DNA of 64,000 nt from assembly GCF_004366355.1 (NCBI RefSeq), contig NZ_SODV01000001.1:434001-498000 (forward strand), given 5' to 3'. A program made the position numbers and the translations under genes. The notes beneath the pieces are model-generated. The model was not told the origin of the DNA. It worked only from the letters and a program-made list of their open reading frames with translations, and made no database searches. The stretch is from Dinghuibacter silviterrae. Its GTDB lineage: Bacteria; Bacteroidota; Bacteroidia; Chitinophagales; Chitinophagaceae. The stretch's first letter is position 1, and every line of letters starts with the position of its first letter. Below, piece by piece: positions 40,156 to 53,261 of the stretch.

Positions 40156-43100
40156 CTACGCTCCTTTTTTAGTAACGATTACTTTTAAAGAAATGTCGTT
40201 TACTTCAATTTCGATGCCATCCTGAATATCTGGCACAATTTCCAAACTATCTGCCAGAATTTCCGTACAGATATATTGGGAAAAATGGGCCACGGAGGAC
40301 GCAAGTGCTTCCGAAGCAGCGACTTTAACCTCCACCCTGTCCGTCAGTTCAAAGCCACTGTCCTTTCGGATCTTTTGAATTCGATTGACCAGTTCCCTGG
40401 CGTTGCCCTCGTAGGCGAGTTCCGGTGTAACCGTGACATCCAGTGCTACGGTAAGGCTGCCTTTGGAAGCCACCGTCCAACCGGGAATGTCCTCGCTGGA
40501 GATGTCAACATCCTCCAAACCGATCTCTAAGGTCTCATTTTCAAGGATAAGGGGGATTTTCCTTTCTTTTTCCAGTCTAGCAATGTCGTCCTGGCCTAAG
40601 GCTCCTATGGCGGCCGCCGCAGGCTTCATTTTTGCGCCCAAACGGTTACCTAAAGCTTTAAAGTTAGGTTTTATTTTTTTCTTAATAAAACCTTCTGTAT
40701 CAGTTAAGAATTGGATTTCTTTAACATTGACCTCCGAACGGATCAAATCCCCCACTTTTTCGACCTGGGACCGCATCCCGGGGTCGAGGATAGGGATCAG
40801 GATCCGTTGCAGGGGTTGACGTACCTTGATATTGACCTTCTTACGCAAAGATAACACCAGGGAGGATATATCCTGTGCCAGTTGCATGCGTTCCTCCAGG
40901 GAAGTATCCTGGTATATGGGCTGCGGAACCGGGAAATCCGCATGGTGTATCGAATCCTTTGATATCCTGTTTGTTACAGAATTAAGGTTCCCGAACAAAG
41001 CCTCGCTGAAAAACGGCGCGATCGGCGCCATCAGCAGGATGACCGTTTCCAGGCACTCATATAATGTCTGATAGGCACAGATCTTGTCGTGTTCGTACTC
41101 CCCTTTCCAGAACCTTCGACGGCAAAGACGGACATACCAGTTGCTCAATTGCTCATCCACGAAGTCTTCGATGGCCCTGCCCGCCTGGGTAGGTTCGAAT
41201 TCCTTCATATACCGGTCCACCGTTCCCACCAGCGTTTGGAGAGCCGATATAATCCAGCGGTCAATTTCCGGCCTTTCGGAAGGCGGGATATAGGCTTCTT
41301 TGAAGGCAAACCCGTCTACATTGGCATAAAGGGCGAAAAACTGATACGTATTATATAAGGTCCCGAAGAACTTACGCTGCACCTCCCGGATCCCTTCGAC
41401 ATCAAATTTGAGACTTTCCCAGGGCGAAGCATTGGTGATCAGGTACCAACGCGTGGCATCCGCCCCGAAACGGTGGATCGTATCAAAGGGATCCACGACG
41501 TTCCCCACGCGTTTACTCATCTTATTGCCGTCTTTGTCCAAGACCAGCCCGTTGGATACCACGGCTTTATAGGCCAATCCCTGGACCTTAGTCCCCAATT
41601 CTTCTTCCACCGATTCCTTGATCAGCGCCGCAATCGCGTGCAGGGTATAAAACCACCCCCGGGTCTGGTCCACGCCTTCGGCAATAAAATCCGCGGGATA
41701 ATTCCTTGTAAAAACGTCCTTGTTTTCAAATGGGAAATGCCATTGGGCATAGGGCATCGCCCCGGAGTCAAACCATACGTCCACCAGGTCGTGCACCCGC
41801 TTCATGGGTTTACCCTTCGGCGATAACAAAATCAGTTCGTCCACCGTGGGTTTGTGGAGGTCCACATCCCCCAGGTCCTTCCGGTCCCCATTGTACCCGG
41901 CTTCTACGGCCAGTTGATAGGCCGCTTTTAACTCCGCCACACTGCCGATGCACACCTCCTCTCCGGTCCCCACCTCTGCGTCCCAATCCTCGGTCCGCCA
42001 GACCGGCAAGGGCGTACCCCAAAACCGGTCCCGGCTAAGATTCCAGTCCACCATATTCTCCAGCCAGTTCCCAAACCGGCCTTCCCCCGTTGACTTAGGC
42101 TTCCATTGGATGGTTTTGTTGAGTTCCACCATCCGGTCCTTTAACGCGGTCGTCTTGATAAACCAGGCGTCCAGCGGATAATACAGGATCGGTTTGTCGG
42201 TACGCCAGCAATGCGGGTAACTGTGTTCGTACTTCTCAATTTTAAACGCCCTGTTTTCTTTTTTCAGCTTGACACAGATATCGACATTGACGTCCGCGTA
42301 TTGCGGATCGTCTTTATAGTTTTTTACATAGCGGTGGCTAAACTCACCAAGCCCGTCCACGAACTTGCCTTCTTTGTCCACCAGCGTGAGGATCCCAATG
42401 CCGTATTTTTTCCCTACCCTATAGTCATCCGCGCCAAAGGCCGGTGCCGTGTGCACGATCCCCGTACCATCTTCCGTCGTTACGAAGTCGCCCAACAAAA
42501 CCCGGAAGGGCCCCGAAAGGGGCGGACCGTAGGTCGCTCCCGATTTTTCCGGTGTGTTTGCAGGGTAAGGCAGCAATTGCTCGTACCGGAGGTTTTCCAG
42601 CTGGCTCCCCTTAAATTCCCCGATGATGCTCCAGGGCAACAGTTTTGATTCAGGCAGATAGGCGGAAAAGTCGGCATTTTCTCCTTCCGGTTTGAAATAT
42701 TTCCCGATCAACGCCTTCGCCAATACCACATTCACCGGCTGGTGCGTGTACGGGTTGAAGGTCTTGACCAGCGCATAGTCGATCTTGGCCCCTACCGTCA
42801 AACCCAAGTTGGAAGGCAGCGTCCAGGGCGTCGTCGTCCACGCCATGAAAAAAACCTCCTTGTCTCCCCAAAGCGCACGCGCGGCTTCCCCGGGTGCCGC
42901 CTTGAACATCGCCACACAGCTCGTGTCCTTGACGTCCTTGTAAGTACCGGGCTGGTTCAGCTCATGAGAGCTCAGCCCCGTGCCTGCCGCGGGCGAATAC
43001 GGCTGTATGCTCACGCTCTCATAAAGAAGCCCCTTTTTGTACAACTCCTTCAGGATCCACCAAAGGCTTTCAATATAATTGTTTTCGAACGTGATATACG

Positions 43101-43545
43101 GATGATCCAGGTCCACCCAATACCCCATTTTCGTCGTCAGCTCGTCCCACTTGTCTTTATACTTCAACACTTCCCGGCGGCAAACGGCATTGTATTCGGC
43201 GATGGATATTTTCTTGCCGATGTCGTCCTTCGTGATCCCCAGCATTTTTTCCACACCCAGTTCCACCGGCAGGCCATGGGTGTCCCAACCGGCCTTACGT
43301 TTGACCTGGTGCCCTTTCATCGTCTGAAAACGGCAAACGAGGTCCTTTAGGGTACGCGAAATAACGTGGTGAATGCCGGGCATACCATTGGCACTGGGGG
43401 GGCCTTCGTAAAAAACAAACGCCCCGGCCCCTTCCCTAAGGTCAACGCTCTGCTGAAACGTGCGCTCCGCGGCCCATTTATCCAGCACTTCCTTTTCGAT
43501 CGAAGGCAAATTCAACTGCTGGTATTCCCTATACTTGGCACTCAT
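40156..43545 (-). CDS. ileS: Isoleucyl-tRNA synthetase
   Basis: The 1129-residue class I synthetase has the HIGH-equivalent Pro-Gly-Ile-His-His near residue 53, Lys-Arg-Lys-Ala-Gly-Trp-Asp-Thr-His-Gly-Leu-Pro near 80 and Lys-Met-Ser-Lys-Arg near 675, and a tRNA anticodon-binding C-terminal part. The size and GIHH signature fit the larger, eukaryote-like form usual in Bacteroidota. The ATG at 43545 is used in preference to a TTG 15 bases upstream. It has its own -7 element. Confidence 0.97.
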   Translation of the reverse strand: MSAKYREYQQLNLPSIEKEVLDKWAAERTFQQSVDLREGAGAFVFYEGPPSANGMPGIHHVISRTLKDLVCRFQTMKGHQVKRKAGWDTHGLPVELGVEKMLGITKDDIGKKISIAEYNAVCRREVLKYKDKWDELTTKMGYWVDLDHPYITFENNYIESLWWILKELYKKGLLYESVSIQPYSPAAGTGLSSHELNQPGTYKDVKDTSCVAMFKAAPGEAARALWGDKEVFFMAWTTTPWTLPSNLGLTVGAKIDYALVKTFNPYTHQPVNVVLAKALIGKYFKPEGENADFSAYLPESKLLPWSIIGEFKGSQLENLRYEQLLPYPANTPEKSGATYGPPLSGPFRVLLGDFVTTEDGTGIVHTAPAFGADDYRVGKKYGIGILTLVDKEGKFVDGLGEFSHRYVKNYKDDPQYADVNVDICVKLKKENRAFKIEKYEHSYPHCWRTDKPILYYPLDAWFIKTTALKDRMVELNKTIQWKPKSTGEGRFGNWLENMVDWNLSRDRFWGTPLPVWRTEDWDAEVGTGEEVCIGSVAELKAAYQLAVEAGYNGDRKDLGDVDLHKPTVDELILLSPKGKPMKRVHDLVDVWFDSGAMPYAQWHFPFENKDVFTRNYPADFIAEGVDQTRGWFYTLHAIAALIKESVEEELGTKVQGLAYKAVVSNGLVLDKDGNKMSKRVGNVVDPFDTIHRFGADATRWYLITNASPWESLKFDVEGIREVQRKFFGTLYNTYQFFALYANVDGFAFKEAYIPPSERPEIDRWIISALQTLVGTVDRYMKEFEPTQAGRAIEDFVDEQLSNWYVRLCRRRFWKGEYEHDKICAYQTLYECLETVILLMAPIAPFFSEALFGNLNSVTNRISKDSIHHADFPVPQPIYQDTSLEERMQLAQDISSLVLSLRKKVNIKVRQPLQRILIPILDPGMRSQVEKVGDLIRSEVNVKEIQFLTDTEGFIKKKIKPNFKALGNRLGAKMKPAAAAIGALGQDDIARLEKERKIPLILENETLEIGLEDVDISSEDIPGWTVASKGSLTVALDVTVTPELAYEGNARELVNRIQKIRKDSGFELTDRVEVKVAASEALASSVAHFSQYICTEILADSLEIVPDIQDGIEIEVNDISLKVIVTKKGA

Positions 43546-43571
43546 AAATTTTATAGGCAAAAAAAGATGGG

Positions 43572-43579
43572 CAAAGGTA
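43572..43579 (-). promoter_or_regulatory. -7 promoter element of ileS
   Basis: Minus-strand TACCTTTG, 26 bases before the ATG at 43545. Confidence 0.7.
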
Positions 43580-43690
43580 CAAAAAGTCCCGATCCCATTA
43601 ATGTTTTATCATATACATTAAAACAAACCGCTATGTATCTTGGCACAGTTTTGGACTCCGAGGGACAGGACACGAATTTTCAACCTTAAA

Positions 43691-44167
43691 ATGGTAAACA
43701 TTATGAAAAACATTCCTATGGTAATAGCCGTTGCCCTGTTCGGAACCACCGCAGCCACGGCTCAAACAACGCATCACCACCATGCCGCAAAAACCGAAAC
43801 GGTAAAGGCCGTCACCCCTCCGGACGCTGTCCTAACCGCCTTCCAGGGCAAGTTTAGCGGTGACACGGCGACCTGGGCCGTCACCCCATCAGGGAACTAC
43901 GCTGCCACATTCATGAGCAGCGGTGAAAAAGAATGTGCTGAGTTTTCGGCTGATGGCCAGTGGCTTCGCAACCGCACCGACATGACCCTCGACCAGTTGC
44001 CCGATCCCGCAAAAACCGCCCTCCAAAGCAAGTATCCCGGCATGGAAATTGCCTCTATCCAGAAGTTGGAGTACAACAACGTAAACCCCTTCTACAAAGT
44101 CAACCTCAAACAAGGCGACCAGTCGAAGGACGTCATGGTCAATGACGCGGGCTACGTTCAAGAGTAG
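43691..44167 (+). CDS. Small secreted PepSY-like protein
   Basis: The ~158-residue protein has a signal peptide (ending Thr-Ala-Gln), then a His-rich patch (four consecutive His) and two ~60-residue PepSY-like repeats: Ala-x-Phe-x-Gly-Lys-Phe-Ser then Ala-Leu-Gln-Ser-Lys-Tyr-Pro-Gly, each with Ala-Thr-Trp or Tyr-Lys-Val strands. Such periplasmic proteins may bind peptides or metal; the role is unknown. The His patch could bind metal. A second in-frame ATG at 43703 would give a tighter signal peptide. Confidence 0.75.
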   Translation: MVNIMKNIPMVIAVALFGTTAATAQTTHHHHAAKTETVKAVTPPDAVLTAFQGKFSGDTATWAVTPSGNYAATFMSSGEKECAEFSADGQWLRNRTDMTLDQLPDPAKTALQSKYPGMEIASIQKLEYNNVNPFYKVNLKQGDQSKDVMVNDAGYVQE

Positions 44168-44236
44168 GAGCGCCGTCGGGCCTCGCAAACACACATCGGC
44201 ACCGTTAATCCAAGTTATACCTTAACCTATGCGCTG

Positions 44237-44271
44237 AAAAAAAACCGCTCTCTTCCGGGGGCGGTTTTTTT
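44237..44271 (+). terminator. Rho-independent terminator of the PepSY-like gene
   Basis: An A-run, CCGC, 12-nt loop, GCGG, then seven T. The flanking A and T runs extend the stem. It lies ~70 bases after the stop. Confidence 0.7.
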
Positions 44272-44307
44272 CGTCCCCTCACCGAATATCGGATCGTCCG
44301 GCGTGCC

Positions 44308-44408
44308 GGAAGGAGGGTATGTCTTTTTATCCCTTTTCCGTAGGACTTAGGCCTGCATTGCCTGTTTTAATCCTACGGAAAAGGGATAAAAAAACATACC
44401 CTCCTTCC
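44308..44408. repeat. Long hairpin element 2 (38-bp arms)
   Basis: Arms 44308-44345 and 44371-44408 pair over 38 bp with one mismatch (position 44323) and a 25-nt loop containing AGGC/GCCT. The inner arm sequence CTTTTCCGTAGG matches element 1 at 35385-35495, while the middle of the arm differs. It sits between the PepSY-like gene and the convergent porin gene, after a normal terminator. Confidence 0.85.
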
Positions 44409-44456
44409 TTAAGCGCGGTCAGTCCGATAACCGTGGGTACCGAGGCACTATAGAAG

Positions 44457-45722
44457 CTAGAAATACGTCGACAACCCAACGCTAAACCCGGCGGTCGTCC
44501 CGATGGTCGCCCCGATCGTCGAACCGGTGATGTCGCGGGCAACCTGGTGGCGGTAGTTGAAACGGAGGACGGTTTGGGCGGTGGGGCGGAAGCTCAGGGC
44601 GGGCATGATGCTCCAGAGGTCATTGTACATCCGCGTGCCGGTGGCGGCGAAACGGCCGACGTTCCAGTCGACGTATTCGCCGCGGACGGCCAGGTTGATG
44701 GAGGCGTCCTTCCAGTCCAGGATCCTGCCGCGGAAAATGGGCTGGACCACGTCGATAAAACCACCGAACTGTTTGTTGCTGTACTCCGGGGTGTAATCGG
44801 GGGGTAGCTGGACAAACACCCAAGCCCATTCGGTGATGATGTTCGTATGAAGACGGGGGAGGGTTGTATTGAAGTCGGCGTCGAAGACATGCACGTGTCT
44901 TTTGTCGTCGACCGGCGCCCCTTCGATGCGCCAGGTGTTGTAGACGTCGCTCATAAAGGAAAGGCCCAACTCACCGATCTTGTCGTGTCTGAGCGATATT
45001 TTACCGGTGTACATGGGCTCACCGCTGGCGCTGGTGGTGAACCTCGACGCGTTTGACTTGGCGGCCGGAAGGTAGGTTTTGCCTTGCGCGTTGTCGATGA
45101 TCGAATCGTTGAAGCCACCCGTCAGGTAAAATTCATACCCATACATCCAGTGGTTCTTGTATTGACGGCCATACAGGCCAAAACCGGTATTATTCCAGGT
45201 GGCGGGCAACATCTGGGACATGGCGATGGGCCTGTCCGTAAACTCCCATTTGGGTCCGTCGTGGTTCTGGTTAAAAGCGCCGATGGGGTTGACGATCATC
45301 CCGCCCCGGAGGTTTAGCAGGGGATGGAATTCGATGTCCAGGGCCGCGTATTCCACTTCGAATTCACCGCCGGAACTCTGGTCCGCGTCCCCCTGGGGAT
45401 CGTTTTCATATTCGATTTCCGACAGGAATTTGATGTGTTTGGAGATGGTCGAGGCGACAAAAAGGCTAAACCGCCTGAACTGGAACTGGTTGCCGACCGT
45501 AATACCAGACGTCGACATATACTGCCAGTTGGATTCGAAATAACCCCCGATGGACACCGGGGATTTACCCAACTGAAGGAACGGACGGTTGTAGATCGCG
45601 TCCATGTTCAACAGGTGCCTTACCGTGTCCGAAGGTGCGGGTGTTTTCAAAAGGCTGCTGTCGATTTGTGCATCCGCCTGATGGATAACGGCCAACAGGG
45701 CGATCAATACGTATTTTCTCAT
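44457..45722 (-). CDS. Porin-like outer membrane beta-barrel protein
   Basis: The 421-residue protein has a signal peptide (residues 1-18, ending Ala-Asp-Ala-Gln), then repeated amphipathic strands with many Trp, Tyr and Asn, and a terminal Phe, the usual beta-barrel assembly signal. The layout resembles OprO/OprP-type porins. It is the last gene of a minus-strand operon: its start overlaps the Rieske gene stop by 4 bases, so it likely works with the two redox lipoproteins. Confidence 0.82.
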   Translation of the reverse strand: MRKYVLIALLAVIHQADAQIDSSLLKTPAPSDTVRHLLNMDAIYNRPFLQLGKSPVSIGGYFESNWQYMSTSGITVGNQFQFRRFSLFVASTISKHIKFLSEIEYENDPQGDADQSSGGEFEVEYAALDIEFHPLLNLRGGMIVNPIGAFNQNHDGPKWEFTDRPIAMSQMLPATWNNTGFGLYGRQYKNHWMYGYEFYLTGGFNDSIIDNAQGKTYLPAAKSNASRFTTSASGEPMYTGKISLRHDKIGELGLSFMSDVYNTWRIEGAPVDDKRHVHVFDADFNTTLPRLHTNIITEWAWVFVQLPPDYTPEYSNKQFGGFIDVVQPIFRGRILDWKDASINLAVRGEYVDWNVGRFAATGTRMYNDLWSIMPALSFRPTAQTVLRFNYRHQVARDITGSTIGATIGTTAGFSVGLSTYF

Positions 45723-46138
45723 TGTAACGAAATGTGAAGTTGATTGTGTTGAAGGCTGACCGGGAAGGTCCTCAGGTTGGTGTCCGCGGGACCATTTTGT
45801 ACGATGCCTTTATTGTTGAATTCACTCCCGTGCGCCGGGCATTGCAGACGGTCGCCAAACACCTGGAGTTCCGCGCCCTGGTGGGTGCAGCGCATCAGCA
45901 GCGCCACGTACTGGTCATCGCTGAACCGGTAGACGCAGACAGGATATTTTAACCGTTCGTGGGATACCACCAGGTATTTCTTACCCGGCTGGAAAGAAGA
46001 TACCGGTATCACCAGGTCCGAACGGTCGATGGTACCGTTGACCTCTTTGCCCGCGGAGCAACCCTCCAAAAAGGCCGCCAGCAAGGCACCGCCCATACAG
46101 GCCATGCCACAGGTTTTTAAAAACTCTTTTCTTTCCAT
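45719..46138 (-). CDS. Rieske [2Fe-2S] lipoprotein
   Basis: The 139-residue protein has a lipoprotein signal with the lipidated Cys27 (Leu-Glu-Gly-Cys) and one Rieske domain. The cluster ligands are Cys84-x-His86 and Cys100-x2-His103. Its length suits a small soluble Rieske domain on a membrane anchor, not a bc1 subunit. It sits between a di-haem lipoprotein and a porin, so it may pass electrons in the envelope. Confidence 0.9.
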   Translation of the reverse strand: MERKEFLKTCGMACMGGALLAAFLEGCSAGKEVNGTIDRSDLVIPVSSFQPGKKYLVVSHERLKYPVCVYRFSDDQYVALLMRCTHQGAELQVFGDRLQCPAHGSEFNNKGIVQNGPADTNLRTFPVSLQHNQLHISLQ

Positions 46139-46142
46139 GACC

Positions 46143-47363
46143 TTACAGGGATTTCAGGAACGTCAGGAGGGCATTTTTATCGGAAGCGGACAGGCTGCTA
46201 AACCGGCCGGCGCTGACAGCGGCTTCCCCGCCGTGCAACTGGATGGCCGCTTCGATACTATGCGCGCGACCGTCGTGCATCAGGTAGGTATATCCACCCT
46301 GGACATTGGGTGCCAGTCCCAAACCCCACAGCGGTGTTGTCCGCCATTCGGAGGTTTTGGCACTGCCCTCGGTATATCCATCGTCGTCCCCCGCACCCAT
46401 GTCGTGGACAAGCAGGTCGGTGAACGGGTTGAACGTTTGATTGGAAAGACCGTCTATCGGGGAGTAGCCCGTAGTAAGGGTTTGCTTGTGACAGGCGGCA
46501 CAACCGATCTGGAGGAAAAGCTGGCTGCCCGCCACCACCGTCGGGTCATTGGGGTTCCGCTGGACCGGCGTTTGCAAACACTGGCAATAAAACACTACCG
46601 AATTGAGCGTGGCATTGTCTACTTCGGGTGTAGCGTTGGGAGAAGTGGGCGTCGGGTCGAGGTAATTGCTCGGGTTGTTGGGCAGGTACGTCGAGGTGAT
46701 ACCCATGTCATGGTTATATGCCGTCGCCACCTGCTGCAACAAATTGTAAATGGCCCCTTTTCTTCCGAAGCGGCAGATGTATTTGCCGTCCGCCCTCGGG
46801 ATCGCCCCTGTTAGCGGGGTGGCATACGCCGGAAGGGTACCGTAGTTGGGATGCCCCCGCACACCATCGGGGTTGTTCGCGTTTGCCGCGACCATATCCA
46901 GGATCTCTGAATCCGGTACCGCTTCCAGAAACCCGACACCCGCCGTGATGGGTGCTATCAGACGGGTGCTCGTGGCCCCGGCGGGCAATTGTTCAGGGGT
47001 ATAACCCGGCAGGCAAAAAGTGCCCAGTTGGGGCGCGCCCTCGGCTAAAAATGTATTGCCCGTGGTATCCGATTGTCCAAAGCGGGTGAGGATCGTAAAA
47101 GGATGGCCCCGGTTATCGCTGGAGTGACAACTACCGCAACCTGTCGCGACGAAATAAGGACCAAGCCCCGTCGCCGCGGTCCGGTTGGAAAAAAACTGAT
47201 CGTTCCCCTGGGAGAACAGGATCGTTTGAGCATTCGAAAGGCTGATCGGTCCGCACAAACCCTGGGAGGGATCGATCATGGAGGGCAGTAGTTTGGAACA
47301 AGCCGTCACCGCCAGGATCGCGAGGGAGATAGAAGCGGTCGCTATAAAAGTTTTCTTTTTCAT
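46143..47363 (-). CDS. Di-haem oxidoreductase-like lipoprotein
   Basis: The 406-residue protein has a lipobox with Cys22 (Val-Thr-Ala-Cys), an N-terminal Cys-Gly-Ser-Cys-His (76-80) and a second Cys-Ala-Ala-Cys-His near residue 297. Two CxxCH sites and length fit the putative di-haem oxidoreductase family (formerly DUF1111, 'thiol oxidoreductase'), close to MauG and di-haem peroxidases. Peroxidase activity is possible but not shown. It is the first gene of the di-haem/Rieske/porin operon. Confidence 0.88.
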   Translation of the reverse strand: MKKKTFIATASISLAILAVTACSKLLPSMIDPSQGLCGPISLSNAQTILFSQGNDQFFSNRTAATGLGPYFVATGCGSCHSSDNRGHPFTILTRFGQSDTTGNTFLAEGAPQLGTFCLPGYTPEQLPAGATSTRLIAPITAGVGFLEAVPDSEILDMVAANANNPDGVRGHPNYGTLPAYATPLTGAIPRADGKYICRFGRKGAIYNLLQQVATAYNHDMGITSTYLPNNPSNYLDPTPTSPNATPEVDNATLNSVVFYCQCLQTPVQRNPNDPTVVAGSQLFLQIGCAACHKQTLTTGYSPIDGLSNQTFNPFTDLLVHDMGAGDDDGYTEGSAKTSEWRTTPLWGLGLAPNVQGGYTYLMHDGRAHSIEAAIQLHGGEAAVSAGRFSSLSASDKNALLTFLKSL

Positions 47364-47440
47364 TGGGCCGTAAAATTAGCCCCGCTCTTCCCGGAGAGTT
47401 GTCGAAATTGGTAAATGCGTTTTCGAGAAGAGGAAAAAAA

Positions 47441-48373
47441 CTAGTGCAACAGCAGGTCGCAGGGCTTCAAACCCGTATGCTTCTTAAAGGCGGTGGAGAA
47501 GTGAGAAATGGAGGAATACCCAAGCATCATGGAAACTTCCGTGACACTGAGTCCTTTTTCATAGAGCAGATACCGGGCGTGTTCCATGCGCTGCCCCTGG
47601 TAAAAGTCGAAAATCGTGGTCCCGAAAAGTTCCTTAAATCCCTTTTTGAGATAGCATTCGTTCATAGCCACCCTCCGGCTGAGCTCCTTGATCGTGATGG
47701 GTTCGCCGATTTGTTCCAGGAGGATTTCCCGGGCCCGTCCGATCTTAACCCTGTCCGCTTCGTTGGCGAGAAACTTGCAAGCAAAAACGCCTTCTTCTTT
47801 TTCCTCCAAAAGACATTCCAGGCTGTACAACAACAACGCCTGTACCTGGCTGTTGACAAAGATGTTTTCGAGGGCGCCCTCATATTGGTTGGTCAACAGG
47901 CTCTCCAGGACGAGACGGCTCCGGCCGCAAAGGGGAACGATCTTTGTAAAGGAAGAAGGGTACCGGAAAGACAATACATCTTCGGTCCGCGACAACGTCT
48001 GCCGGCCCTTTACAAAAGGCGCCAGGTAGGTGGTGGAGAACCGGAAGGTAAGAAGGTCGATCGTGGGGGTTTTCGCCCCGCACTGGGCGGAAGACTTGCG
48101 GCAGGTTTGTCCCCCGTTACAGGCGGGATCGCTGCAATAGGTATTCCCCGAGAGACAGAACCGCAGTTCGAGGTAGGATTCATCCGACCGGGCGTGCTGG
48201 TAAACCATCATCCCCGTGTCGTCTACGGACCACTGCGGCTGGAGGGCATACCGTTGTATGACATAAGCCACCGCTCCCGGGATGTGCTGCTCCTTCTGAT
48301 GGAGCAGGTCCAGGGTATCCTGGAGGACCGGTTGTTTCCGGGCGATGGTGAGTATGTCGGGTGGCTGGAGCAT
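47441..48373 (-). CDS. AraC-family regulator with a cysteine cluster
   Basis: The 310-residue protein has a C-terminal AraC double HTH (~220-310), with Ile-Thr-Ile-Lys-Glu-Leu-Ser-Arg-Arg and Val-Ser-Met-Met-Leu-Gly-Tyr-Ser-Ser-Ile-Ser-His-Phe. The N-terminal part holds five Cys (73, 80, 85, 91 and 98), unusual for an AraC sensor and suited to a metal, iron-sulphur cluster or redox switch. The ATG at 48373 lies 9 bases after a -7 element; the upstream GTG at 48409 lies beyond that promoter. It is directly upstream of the redox operon, which it may regulate. Confidence 0.85.
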   Translation of the reverse strand: MLQPPDILTIARKQPVLQDTLDLLHQKEQHIPGAVAYVIQRYALQPQWSVDDTGMMVYQHARSDESYLELRFCLSGNTYCSDPACNGGQTCRKSSAQCGAKTPTIDLLTFRFSTTYLAPFVKGRQTLSRTEDVLSFRYPSSFTKIVPLCGRSRLVLESLLTNQYEGALENIFVNSQVQALLLYSLECLLEEKEEGVFACKFLANEADRVKIGRAREILLEQIGEPITIKELSRRVAMNECYLKKGFKELFGTTIFDFYQGQRMEHARYLLYEKGLSVTEVSMMLGYSSISHFSTAFKKHTGLKPCDLLLH

Positions 48374-48382
48374 ATTCCGGCG

Positions 48383-48390
48383 CAAAAATA
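48383..48390 (-). promoter_or_regulatory. -7 promoter element of the AraC gene
   Basis: Minus-strand TATTTTTG ends 9 bases before the ATG at 48373, near-leaderless, and supports that start. Confidence 0.6.
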
Positions 48391-48535
48391 GGCCATCCCC
48401 GGATAGCACCCTTTCCTAAGGGGAAATACTGACCCCAACGTGACAAAGCGCCCTTTCCTACTCCCTTGAAAATGTGTCTCAAATGTTCATAAAAAGGCCC
48501 TTTTTAACACCGCTAAATTGCCTTAAAAGGCCTAA

Positions 48536-52496
<3,961 letters not shown>

Positions 52497-52553
52497 CGCA
52501 GGCCGCCACCCGCGGCCCGCCAAAATTTAACCTCCCAAAAGCGCGGGCAGCCT

Positions 52554-52561
52554 TAATTTTG
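52554..52561 (+). promoter_or_regulatory. -7 promoter element of the OmpR-type regulator
   Basis: TAATTTTG ends 7 bases before the ATG at 52569, again nearly leaderless. Confidence 0.6.
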
Positions 52562-52568
52562 ATCCCCG

Positions 52569-53261
52569 ATGAAACTCTTGATCATAGAAGACGAAAAGGC
52601 CCTTTCGGAGAGTATCGCCTCCTATCTCAATGATTATCATTATTCCTGCGAGATGGCCTACGACTTTCCCAGTGCCCGGGAAAAAATCCAGCTCCACGAC
52701 TACAATTGTATCATCCTTGACATCGCCCTTCCCCATGGAAACGGGCTGACCCTTCTGCGGGAACTAAAGGCCGCCGGCAAAACGGATGGGGTACTCATCG
52801 TCTCCGCAAGGAATTCCCTGGATGACAAAATCGAGGGCCTCAACAGGGGAGCCGACGACTACCTCACCAAACCCTTCCACCTCTCGGAATTGGGCGCCCG
52901 GGTGTCGGCGATTATCCGCCGCAAGACCTTTGGTGGACACAATGTGTTAAAGCTGGACGGACTCACGATCGACCTCGAAGAAAGGACCGTCCGGGGCGAC
53001 AATGGGCACATCGACCTCACCCGGAAGGAGTACGAACTGTTGCTTTATTTCACCGGCAACAGGAACAAGGTCCTGACCAAGGAAGCCATTGCCGAGCACC
53101 TCTGGGGGGACCAGGCCGACATGACCGACAACTACGATTTTCTGTATACCCATATCAAGAACCTGCGCCGGAAACTCCTTCAGGGCGGGTGTCCGGACTA
53201 TATCAAGGCCGTCTATGGAATGGGGTATAAATTCAATCCCGGCAAATCCGTCGCAGAGTGA
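52569..53261 (+). CDS. OmpR-family response regulator
   Basis: The 230-residue protein has a receiver (Glu-Asp-Glu near residue 7, phosphoacceptor Asp in Ile-Ile-Leu-Asp-Ile-Ala-Leu-Pro near 51, Lys-Pro-Phe near 101) and an OmpR/PhoB winged helix (~130-225) ending in Gly-Met-Gly-Tyr-Lys-Phe. It overlaps the sensor kinase by 4 bases (GTGA), so they form one pair. SusD/SusC genes lie next on the other strand and may be targets. Confidence 0.94.
   Translation: MKLLIIEDEKALSESIASYLNDYHYSCEMAYDFPSAREKIQLHDYNCIILDIALPHGNGLTLLRELKAAGKTDGVLIVSARNSLDDKIEGLNRGADDYLTKPFHLSELGARVSAIIRRKTFGGHNVLKLDGLTIDLEERTVRGDNGHIDLTRKEYELLLYFTGNRNKVLTKEAIAEHLWGDQADMTDNYDFLYTHIKNLRRKLLQGGCPDYIKAVYGMGYKFNPGKSVAE

Noticed and set aside
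35385-44408. The two long hairpins as ends of one composite transposon
   Set aside because: Each hairpin is a complete palindrome, the 9 kb between them holds housekeeping genes in normal order (rbfA, ileS), and there is no transposase.
47363-48391. Plus-strand open frame of 342 codons
   Set aside because: It is antisense to the AraC gene, whose HTH and promoter are clear. No recognisable domain.
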